The notes under the pieces: model-generated | The model's database searches: none | Told to the model about the DNA's origin: nothing | The model's input: only the letters and a program-made list of their open reading frames with translations | DNA from: Xanthobacteraceae bacterium | Lineage (GTDB): Bacteria > Pseudomonadota > Alphaproteobacteria > Rhizobiales > Xanthobacteraceae | Direction of reading: 5' to 3' | Length of the DNA: 64,000 nucleotides | Assembly (NCBI GenBank): GCA_030037895.1 | Contig: JASHPW010000114.1 | Coordinates: forward strand, 1-64,000 | In this document: one piece after another, positions 19,101 to 27,145 of the stretch | How positions within the stretch are numbered: the first letter of the stretch is position 1 | Layout of the letters: each line of letters begins with the position of its first letter | Translations under genes and position numbers: made by a program

Positions 19101-19609
19101 ACCGGGATCATGACGTCGATGAAGTGGTATTCGGACTGGTGCGCGGTGGTTGAGGATTCGGCCGTATGGTCGTCGCCCATGAGCGCCAGGACGCCGCCGT
19201 GTTTCGAGGTGCCGGCGAGGTTGGCGTGGCGGAAGACGTCGCCGGTGCGATCGACGCCCGGCCCTTTGCCGTACCACATGGCGAAGACGCCGTCGTATCT
19301 GCCCTCTCCGCGCAGTTCCGCCTGTTGCGAGCCCCAGACCGCGGTCGCGGCGAGATCCTCGTTGATCGCGCCCTGGAAGCGAATGTCGCCGTTGTCGAGA
19401 AACGGCTTGGCGCGGAGAAATTGGCTGTCGAGGCCGCCCAGAGGCGAGCCGCGATAGCCGGTGACGAAGCCTGCGGTATTGAGGCCGTTGCGGCGGTCCA
19501 ACTCCTTCTGCATCAAGCAGAGCCGCACCAGCGCCTGGAACCCGGTGACAAAGACCCGGCCGTGGCCGAGGTCGTATTTGTCGTCGAGCTTGACATCGCG
19601 CAGCGCCAT
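16130..19609 (-). CDS. Indolepyruvate ferredoxin oxidoreductase, fused (1159 aa)
   Basis: [129 protein letters not shown]. Confidence 0.93.
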   Translation of the reverse strand: [1159 protein letters not shown]

Positions 19610-19666
19610 CAGGCGGGCCTCCTCGCGTGTGTGGATTGGAAGTTCCGAAAGTCCAGCCGTCGGTTT

Positions 19667-19717
19667 CTACCGGAACTGCAAATCCGAAAACCACACCGGC
19701 ATCATATATTTGCTCAT
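19667..19717 (-). CDS. Candidate 16-codon leader ORF MSKYMMPVWFSDLQFR*
   Basis: ATG at 19717 preceded by GAGGAAC; stop TAG 19669..19667; lies 57 nt upstream of the 19609 start. Confidence 0.3.
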   Translation of the reverse strand: MSKYMMPVWFSDLQFR

Positions 19718-20090
19718 GTTCCTCAGTCCCAACTCCATCCCCGAGCGCAGGGATTTGCGCATCGGAACGGGACGCGCCGCAACTCAGTTTGCTCTCACCG
19801 ACTCGATATTGCCAGAGGGCTCGGGAATACGATCCCATATAGGGTGAGACGCCGGCGCGGCAATGCGACCGATTTGAACCGCCGCGTGCGTGACCAAAGC
19901 TGCCGCGGCGCAAACCTGCCGCGACCCAAAGCCGGATCTTTGTGACATTTTGCAGGAGCGCGACCGCAGCGGCATGGATAATCGTCTGCTAATGCGCTGC
20001 AGCAGATTTTCGTTAATTTTACAGTCGCGGCATAAGCGATAAAGCACCCGTATTTAACTCGGTGGATAGACCTTTGCGCCATACTCGCTG

Positions 20091-22475
20091 ATGCGATTTC
20101 AAGCCGCGCGAGCGCTGACGGTACAACTAATGATTCCCGCGTTCCTGACCCGCCGACTCGTTCGCGGCCACGAAGCGCTGCCGCCGGAAATCTATCTTCC
20201 GCTGGTCGATTCGCTGTACCAGGACAACCGGACTTTGCTGTCGGGAACCATTTGCGTCGCCGTCGCTATTTTTACCACATATTGGAAGACCGGGCAGATC
20301 CTTCTTCTCTACTGCGCAGTGGCGATTGTTATTGTCGCCTGTGCCCGCGGAGTGCTGATGCGCGCATATGCCCGGGCGCGCGCCACCGTCGCGACCCCGG
20401 AAGTCGCCAGGCGATGGGAGCTTCGCTACGTCGTCGGCGCGGCCGCCTCTTTGGCTCTGCTCGGAATCTGGTGCTACGTCGCCTTCGTCTGCACGTCCGA
20501 TGCGTATGCCCATCTGGTCAGCTTTTCGATGACGATCGTCTATGCCGGGGGCATTTTCGGGCGAAACTATGGAAATCCCCGCTTTGTGGTGGTGCAAATC
20601 CTGTGCGCGTGGGCGCCGATGACGGCGGCGCTGTTGATTTACGGCAATGTGTATCATTGGATTTTTGCTTTCTTTCTCGCCCCATTTTTTCTCGGCATAA
20701 AATACATAGCGGAAAGACTGCGCCGCACCCTGCTCGACGCAGTGGTCGCCTCGCGCGACATGTCGTTGCTGGCGAAGCGCTTTGATACCGCGCTCAACAA
20801 CATGCCGCACGGTTTGTGCATGTTCGACGCCAAACGCCGCATCGTCGTCGCCAACCAAAAATTGAATCTTCTGATGGGATTGCCGGCGGATTTCGAGCTG
20901 AAGGGCTTGAGTTTGCCGGCTTTCGCCGAACGAATTGTCGAGGCGGGACTGATGTCCCATCTCAACGCCCGGAGCCTGATCGACAGCCTGGATATCCGCC
21001 TTTCGGGCAGCGAGGACGCCGCTTTCGCCATGGACATGCAGGACGGGCGGACGTTCGAGTTCACCGTGCAGCCCATGGAAAACGGCGGCATGGTGGTTCT
21101 GGTCGAGGATATCACCGAGCGCAAGATTGCCGAGGCCAAGATCAACCAATTGGCGCGATTCGACGCGCTGACCGGCCTCCCCAATCGCACGGTTTTGCGC
21201 GATCGGATGGAGCGAGCCCTTGGCGATTGCCGGTCCGACCACATGTGTGCCGTTCACTTCGTCGATCTGGACCAATTCAAGCAGGTCAATGACACCTTGG
21301 GGCACACGAGGGGCGACATGCTTTTGGCGGTCGTCGCCGAGCGGCTGCGAAACGGGGTCCGCGACGCCGACGTCATCGCCCGCTTCGGCGGTGACGAGTT
21401 TGTCATTTTGCAGGCCCCGATCACGTCGCTCGATCAGGCCGAGGCTCTCGCCACGCACGTTCTCGACGCGCTCGGCGGCACTTACGATCTGGAAGGACAC
21501 AAAGTCGTTGTGACCGGCAGCATAGGGATCGCGCTCGCCACCAGCCCGATCGACCCGGACCAGTTCCTGCGCAACGCCGACATGGCTCTCTATCAAGCAA
21601 AAGCCGACGGTCGCGGCCGCTGGCATTGGTTCGAGGCAAAAATGGCGGCCAACGCCCAAGCCCGCAGGAATCTCGAACTTGATTTGCGCCAGGCGGTCGA
21701 AGCCGAGGGATTCGAACTTTACTATCAACCGCTCTTTAATCTGAAAACCAGGCGAATCATGGCCTGCGAAGCACTGCTGCGATGGCCTCACAACGAACGT
21801 GGAATGGTCTCCCCGGCGGAGTTCATTCCGGTTGCCGAAGAAATGGGATTGATCATCGAAATCGGCAATCAGGTGCTGTACAAGGCCTGCTTGGAGTGCC
21901 GCCGATGGCCCGGCGATACCGCCGTGGCGGTCAATCTGTCGTCGATTCAGTTCGAGCGCTCCAATGTTCCCGCGCTGGTGCGCGAGACGCTCGCCGCCGC
22001 GAATCTTCCGGCCCATAGGCTGGAGATCGAAATCACCGAATCAACCTTGTTGCAGGACACGAAGCGAACCCGCGCCGATCTGCATCAACTCGCCGAGTTG
22101 GGAGTCAAAATCTCCCTGGACGATTTCGGCACCGCTTATTCGAGCCTGAGCTATTTGCACAGCTTTCCGCTGCACAAGGTGAAGATCGACCAGTCCTTCC
22201 TGCAGGGTCTCGGCGACGACGAGCGCCGGGTGACCTTGCTGCGCGGCATGACGCGGCTCTCCGCGCAACTGGGGCTGCGCGTCGTCGTCGAGGGTGTCGA
22301 GACCGACGAGCAGCTCGAATTGCTCGCCGCCGAGGATAGCATCGATGAGGTTCAAGGCTACTTGCTCTGTCGGCCGATGCCGGCATCCGACCTGCGCAAG
22401 CTGCTTTACGCCTCCTATGTGGCCCCTGCGCCGGCGTCCTTGCGGCCGAGCCAAACCCGGAAACATGTGGCGTGA
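20091..22475 (+). CDS. Membrane-bound GGDEF-EAL protein (bifunctional diguanylate cyclase/phosphodiesterase candidate) with PAS-like domain
   Basis: N-terminal hydrophobic helices; RDADVIARFGGDEFVIL (RxxD I-site and GGDEF intact); ACEALLRWPH (EAL intact), EIEITESTLLQD, KISLDDFGTAYSSLSYLHSFPLHKVKIDQSF. Confidence 0.95.
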   Translation: MRFQAARALTVQLMIPAFLTRRLVRGHEALPPEIYLPLVDSLYQDNRTLLSGTICVAVAIFTTYWKTGQILLLYCAVAIVIVACARGVLMRAYARARATVATPEVARRWELRYVVGAAASLALLGIWCYVAFVCTSDAYAHLVSFSMTIVYAGGIFGRNYGNPRFVVVQILCAWAPMTAALLIYGNVYHWIFAFFLAPFFLGIKYIAERLRRTLLDAVVASRDMSLLAKRFDTALNNMPHGLCMFDAKRRIVVANQKLNLLMGLPADFELKGLSLPAFAERIVEAGLMSHLNARSLIDSLDIRLSGSEDAAFAMDMQDGRTFEFTVQPMENGGMVVLVEDITERKIAEAKINQLARFDALTGLPNRTVLRDRMERALGDCRSDHMCAVHFVDLDQFKQVNDTLGHTRGDMLLAVVAERLRNGVRDADVIARFGGDEFVILQAPITSLDQAEALATHVLDALGGTYDLEGHKVVVTGSIGIALATSPIDPDQFLRNADMALYQAKADGRGRWHWFEAKMAANAQARRNLELDLRQAVEAEGFELYYQPLFNLKTRRIMACEALLRWPHNERGMVSPAEFIPVAEEMGLIIEIGNQVLYKACLECRRWPGDTAVAVNLSSIQFERSNVPALVRETLAAANLPAHRLEIEITESTLLQDTKRTRADLHQLAELGVKISLDDFGTAYSSLSYLHSFPLHKVKIDQSFLQGLGDDERRVTLLRGMTRLSAQLGLRVVVEGVETDEQLELLAAEDSIDEVQGYLLCRPMPASDLRKLLYASYVAPAPASLRPSQTRKHVA

Positions 22476-22622
22476 GGCTGAAGCGGCGCCGGTGCCCTGT
22501 CTTGCCTTTGATATCCAGCGCACGTCGAATTAACCCTAACATACCGTTACAGTTGTGCCGACGTTAACAAACTGTTAACCTCTTCACCGCTGGCGCCTGC
22601 GGGCGCCAACGGGAAGTAGAGT

Positions 22623-23426
22623 ATGGGTACGGTAGCGGTATTTGCCGACCAATCTCGTTCGGCTTTCTCGGACGCGGCCTCAGGAAGCAGTTTTTCCGAT
22701 AGCGTCGCGCATCTTCTCGACCGGATCGATTGCCGGCTTGCGGAATCCGACGAGCAACTCGACGCGATCTTTCGTCTCCGCTATCAAGCCTATATCCGCG
22801 ACGGAGGAATTTCGGCAAATCCTTCCGGAGCGTTTTCCGACCCTTATGATGAAATCGGCAAGGTCTATCTGTTCGGGCTGTATATTGACGATGAGCTCGC
22901 CAGCTCGATTCGCATTCACGTGATTGCGAAGGGACATCCTGATTGTCCCTCGCTCGAAGCATTCCCCGATATTTTGCAACCCGGGCTCGACGCCGGCAAC
23001 GTCATGATCGATTCAACCCGCTTCGTCACCGACGAGAGGCTTGCTCGGATTCATCGCGCCTTGCCGTACGCCACCCTCCGGCTGAGCGGGATGGCGGCCC
23101 GCTACTTCAACGCCGATTATATTCTCGCGGCCGTCAGGGCCGAGCATCAGGCGTTTTATCGCCGGGTTTTCCGCTATCGCCTGGTTTGCGAGCCGCGGCC
23201 TTACCCGCTGCTGGCAAAGCCGATCTGTCTGATGATGGCCCATTACCCCCGGTTCATGGAGGAAGTCCACCGGCGGTATCCGTTTTTCCGCTCGACGTTC
23301 ATCGAGCGGCGGATGCTGTTCGAGCAGCACGGCTTCCGCGCCCCTTCCATCGGCGAGACGGCATTGCCCCAGGAATGCGCTTCGCCCGTTGCCGAACTCG
23401 GCGGACGAAGCTCGAACTGGCGATGA
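22623..23426 (+). CDS. FeeM-like N-acyl amino acid synthase / GNAT-fold acyltransferase
   Basis: DEQLDAIFRLRYQAYIRDGGISANPSGAFSDPYDEIGKVYLFGLYIDDELASSIRIHV...LDAGNVMIDSTRFVTDERLARIHRALPYATLRLSGMAARYFNADYILAAVRAEHQAFYRRVFRY. Confidence 0.75.
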   Translation: MGTVAVFADQSRSAFSDAASGSSFSDSVAHLLDRIDCRLAESDEQLDAIFRLRYQAYIRDGGISANPSGAFSDPYDEIGKVYLFGLYIDDELASSIRIHVIAKGHPDCPSLEAFPDILQPGLDAGNVMIDSTRFVTDERLARIHRALPYATLRLSGMAARYFNADYILAAVRAEHQAFYRRVFRYRLVCEPRPYPLLAKPICLMMAHYPRFMEEVHRRYPFFRSTFIERRMLFEQHGFRAPSIGETALPQECASPVAELGGRSSNWR

Positions 23427-23546
23427 AGCCGATGATCGCCGATCAGCCCCCGACTTATCCGCCTCTCTGCCAACGGCGAAAGCTCAACGTCCGGGCCTTA
23501 TCGGTCGAGCAGATATAGGCGAGTGATTGCGGGCAGGAGGGGAGCA

Positions 23547-24944
23547 ATGCCGCCATTTCTCGGCAAGCACGCTATCGTGGTCGGCGCGGGAATGGCCGGC
23601 TTGGCCGCCGCCGGCGCATTGGTCGATTATTTCGAACGCGTGACCGTGCTCGATCGCGACGGACTGCCGAGTGACGCCGCGCCCCGCGCCGGCACGCCGC
23701 AGGCGCGGCACGTGCACGTGCTCTTGGCCGGCGGCCAACGCGCATTCGAATCGCTGTTCCCGGGATTCACCGCGGAGCTGGTGAAGGCCGGTGCGGTCCC
23801 CATGCGCATGGCCCTGGACGTGCGTTCCGAAATGGCGGGCTATGACCCCTTCCCCCAGCGCGACCTCGGTTGGGACAACTATTCCATGTCGAGGCCGCTC
23901 GCCGAATATGTCGTGCGCAAAGAGCTGGCAAAACGCGCGAACGTCGAGCTGAGGGAGAATAGCCACGTCAATGCGATTGTCGCGGCGGGCACGAACGGCA
24001 CCGCCGTCGGCGCCATCCGACTGGCCGGCCGCCATGGCGGTGAAGACGAGATTCTGTCGGCGGATTTGATCGTCGATGCCTCCGGTCGCGGCGCATTGAC
24101 GCTTGCGACGCTCCAATCAATGGCCGGCCCGGCTCCGGCGGAGACGAGGATCGGCGTTGACTTCGCCTACTCGACCGCCATTTTCTCCATCCCCGACGAC
24201 GCGCCCGGCGATTGGAAGGGCGTTTTCACCTTCCCAAATCCCCCGGCGAGCGGTCGCGGCGCATTGCTGATGCCAATTGAGGGCGAGCGCTGGATTTTGA
24301 GTCTCGGTGGCGCACACGGCGACGTCCCGCCCGGCGATTTGGACGGCTTACGCGCTTTCGCCGGCGAGCTGCGAACGGCGACGATCGCTCGCGCAATCAA
24401 AGGCGCGAAGCCCGCGACCGAGGTTGCCCGCTTCGTCTTTCGCGAAAGCGTTCGGCGCCATTTCGAGCGGATGGCGTCCTTCCCGCGCGGGCTTATTCCG
24501 TTGGGCGACGCCGTCTGCCGATTTAATCCGATCTACGGACAAGGCATGAGCGTCGCCGCGCAGGAAGCATGCATCCTCCGCGACATCCTGGCGACGCGCG
24601 CGGCAGCGCCGGACCCCTTCGAGGGGCTGCCGCAAGCGTTCTTTGCCGCGATCCAGGAGGTGATCGATACGCCCTGGGCTACCGCGGCCGTCGCCGACTT
24701 CGCCTATCCACAAACGCGCGGGGAGCGCCCGCCCGATATCGAGAACACGCTCAAACTCGCTGTTGCGCTGAATGACCTCGCCGCCCGCGACGCGGACATT
24801 CACAAGCTGACCGTCGAGGTGCGCCAACTGCTCAAACCGCGCAGCGCCTATCGCGATCCGGCTTTTGTCGCGCGGGTGCAGACCTTGATGGCACAGGCGC
24901 AAATGGCGACGACTGCGCCGCGGCCGATGCACGGCCACGGGTGA
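23547..24944 (+). CDS. FAD-dependent oxidoreductase/monooxygenase (PHBH/squalene-monooxygenase-like fold)
   Basis: HAIVVGAGMAGLAAAGALVDYFERVTVLDRD; ADLIVDASGRGAL; PLGDAVCRFNPIYGQGMSVAAQEA; ATG 23547 preceded by GGAGGGGAGCA. Confidence 0.85.
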   Translation: MPPFLGKHAIVVGAGMAGLAAAGALVDYFERVTVLDRDGLPSDAAPRAGTPQARHVHVLLAGGQRAFESLFPGFTAELVKAGAVPMRMALDVRSEMAGYDPFPQRDLGWDNYSMSRPLAEYVVRKELAKRANVELRENSHVNAIVAAGTNGTAVGAIRLAGRHGGEDEILSADLIVDASGRGALTLATLQSMAGPAPAETRIGVDFAYSTAIFSIPDDAPGDWKGVFTFPNPPASGRGALLMPIEGERWILSLGGAHGDVPPGDLDGLRAFAGELRTATIARAIKGAKPATEVARFVFRESVRRHFERMASFPRGLIPLGDAVCRFNPIYGQGMSVAAQEACILRDILATRAAAPDPFEGLPQAFFAAIQEVIDTPWATAAVADFAYPQTRGERPPDIENTLKLAVALNDLAARDADIHKLTVEVRQLLKPRSAYRDPAFVARVQTLMAQAQMATTAPRPMHGHG

Positions 24945-25120
24945 AAATCCGCCGCGTCGCCGCCGGCAGGCGCGGGCGTTGAGCCCCGCCGTTGAAGGTC
25001 CGCCACTCGATAAAATTCGACGCATTGTTTTCCGGCATTGTTTGCTCGCATCGGGGTATAGAGGCTGCCGCCATCGGTATGTCTCCATACCGACGCCGTT
25101 ACAGTTATCAGATCGATAAC

Positions 25121-25336
25121 ATGAGCGGACTTAAACCACGCGCGATATCGACGCCGCACGCACTCGCGTGTCCGAGGTGCGATGCGCCGTTGACGTTCTG
25201 GAGAAGCCGCACGCCCCGGATCGACAGTTGCGGATTCGAAAGCTGCAGCCTCGAATGCAGGGAATGCGGCGGCCGGCTTGCCGGCATCATCGACCCTGCC
25301 GACGAAACATTGCTGCTCGCGGAAGTCACCGGCTGA
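25121..25336 (+). CDS. 71-aa zinc-ribbon microprotein
   Basis: MSGLKPRAISTPHALACPRCDAPLTFWRSRTPRIDSCGFESCSLECRECGGRLAGIIDPADETLLLAEVTG; CPxC and CxxC pairs. Confidence 0.6.
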   Translation: MSGLKPRAISTPHALACPRCDAPLTFWRSRTPRIDSCGFESCSLECRECGGRLAGIIDPADETLLLAEVTG

Positions 25337-25347
25337 ACGGATCGCGC

Positions 25348-25977
25348 TCACGCCTTGGCGCTGGGGCGCGCCGAGACCTGGGCATGCCAGCGGCGCAAAT
25401 GGCTGCATTCCTCGGGAATCGGCAGCTTGGCGCGGCCCGCGAAATCGACCGTCACCAACGTCGTGATGTCGGCAATCGTGTAGCGCGCCCCGGCGACAAA
25501 CTCGCTGTGCGCCAAGCGCGCATCCATCTGCTCGTGGAAGTGCCCGACGCGAAGGCGGCCGCGCTCGGCCAGCGCCGGGATTTGCGCGTAGTCATGCGGC
25601 CCGGGCAGCGCCCGATTTTTGAGGCCCGGCGTCGAATTGCGGAATGCCTCCATCACCGCGTAAAAACCGTTGCGCTCGGCGAGGCGCTGCCATGTGGCGA
25701 CGACCGCCTTCTCCTCGGCGCCTTCCCCCATGAGCGGCGGCTGCGGATGCATCGCCTCGAAGTAGACGCAAATGCCGATCGCATCGACGATACGCGTGCC
25801 GTTATCGAGCTCGAGCGCGGGCACGGTAGCGTCGGGATTAATGGCGCGGAACTGGGTGCTGAACTGCTCGCCATTGCGTAAATCGACCTGCACGGTTGGC
25901 ACGCCAATGCCTTTCTCGGCCAGAAAAATGCGGACTCGCCGCGGGCTCGGGGCGGTGGCGCAATCATAGAACTTCAT
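25348..25977 (-). CDS. Glutathione S-transferase family protein
   Basis: MKFYDCATAPSPRRVRIFLAEKGI...NPDATVPALELDNGTRIVDAIGICVYFEA...YTIADITTLVTVDFAGR. Confidence 0.9.
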   Translation of the reverse strand: MKFYDCATAPSPRRVRIFLAEKGIGVPTVQVDLRNGEQFSTQFRAINPDATVPALELDNGTRIVDAIGICVYFEAMHPQPPLMGEGAEEKAVVATWQRLAERNGFYAVMEAFRNSTPGLKNRALPGPHDYAQIPALAERGRLRVGHFHEQMDARLAHSEFVAGARYTIADITTLVTVDFAGRAKLPIPEECSHLRRWHAQVSARPSAKA

Positions 25978-26242
25978 GGCGCATGTCCTCGTGATCGGCT
26001 TTGCCGATCCTTATCTTCGCATCGTGATATTTTTGCTAGTAGAATTTTCTGGAGCGGCGTCGAAAGACAGCACATTTCTACTCGATTAACATGCGCGCGC
26101 GCATGTCGCATTCTTCGATGCGCGGCCGCATGCGTGAAGTTGGCGGCGGCCTTTTGTTGCAGCGCAGATTGACCTATTGTTCGGCTTATCGCGACACATA
26201 CATCGCCCTTGTCCGCATTCTTCATTCTTCGCGAGGCAGATC

Positions 26243-26668
26243 ATGGCCAATTTCACTCCGGTCTCCGCGGCGATCGGCGGCGCGCTGATCGGGCTCTCCG
26301 CCGTACTACTGATGTTGTTCGACGGTCGCATCGCCGGCGTGACCGGAATCTTTGCCGGCCTCATCGATCCGCTTGCAACCGATCGCGCCTGGCGCGCGAC
26401 TTTTATAGTCGGACTCATCGCCGCGCCGCTCTCCGCCGCGCTCCTCGGCTACGCGATTCCGATCCCGCATCTGCCGACGAGCCTGGTCACCATCGCCGTC
26501 GCCGGCCTCCTGGTCGGCTTCGGCACCAGGCTCAGCAACGGGTGCACCTCCGGGCACGGCATTTGCGGCATTGCGCGGTTGTCGCCGCGCTCGATTATCG
26601 CGACCGGCATCTTCATGCTCGCGGCGGTCATTGTCGTCGCCGTGACGCGGCACCTCGTCGGAGGCTGA
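26243..26668 (+). CDS. YeeE/YedE family membrane protein (part 1)
   Basis: MANFTPVSAAIGGALIGLSAVLLMLFDGRIAGVTGI...GFGTRLSNGCTSGHGICGIARLS. Confidence 0.88.
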   Translation: MANFTPVSAAIGGALIGLSAVLLMLFDGRIAGVTGIFAGLIDPLATDRAWRATFIVGLIAAPLSAALLGYAIPIPHLPTSLVTIAVAGLLVGFGTRLSNGCTSGHGICGIARLSPRSIIATGIFMLAAVIVVAVTRHLVGG

Positions 26669-26671
26669 ACC

Positions 26672-27145
26672 ATGCGCGCACTCGCCAGTCTCCTTTGCGG
26701 TTTCATCTTCGGCTGGGGACTGTTCATCTCCGGCATGATCCGGCCGGATAAGGTTTTGGGCTTCCTCGACGTCTTCGCCATACCGAGCGGCAATTGGGAT
26801 CCGAGTCTGGCGGTGGTGATGGCCGCCGCGCTCGCCGTGACCGGTATCGGCTACGCGCTGGCGCGGCGGCGCACGCCGCTGTTCGAAGCGCAGAACCAGT
26901 GGCCGACGCAGACGGCGATCGACGCGCCGCTCATCGCCGGCTCGGCTCTGTTCGGCGCCGGCTGGGGCTTGGTCGGACTCTGTCCGGGACCGGCGATCGA
27001 GAACCTGGCGACGCTCTCCGCGCCGGTGATCCTCTTCGTCGTCGCCATGGCGGCCGGCATGGCCGTGCATGATCTCTGGCAGGCGCGCGGCGCCGCGCCC
27101 GCCGCCAAACGCAGTCTCGCCCAGGCGGGCGCCGCCGACGGATAA
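26672..27145 (+). CDS. YeeE/YedE family membrane protein (part 2)
   Basis: MRALASLLCGFIFGWGLFISGMIRPDKVLGFLDVF...AGWGLVGLCPGPAIENLA. Confidence 0.88.
   Translation: MRALASLLCGFIFGWGLFISGMIRPDKVLGFLDVFAIPSGNWDPSLAVVMAAALAVTGIGYALARRRTPLFEAQNQWPTQTAIDAPLIAGSALFGAGWGLVGLCPGPAIENLATLSAPVILFVVAMAAGMAVHDLWQARGAAPAAKRSLAQAGAADG

Noticed and set aside
16838-19153. 771-aa + strand ORF
   Set aside because: Antisense to the strongly supported indolepyruvate oxidoreductase; shadow ORF.
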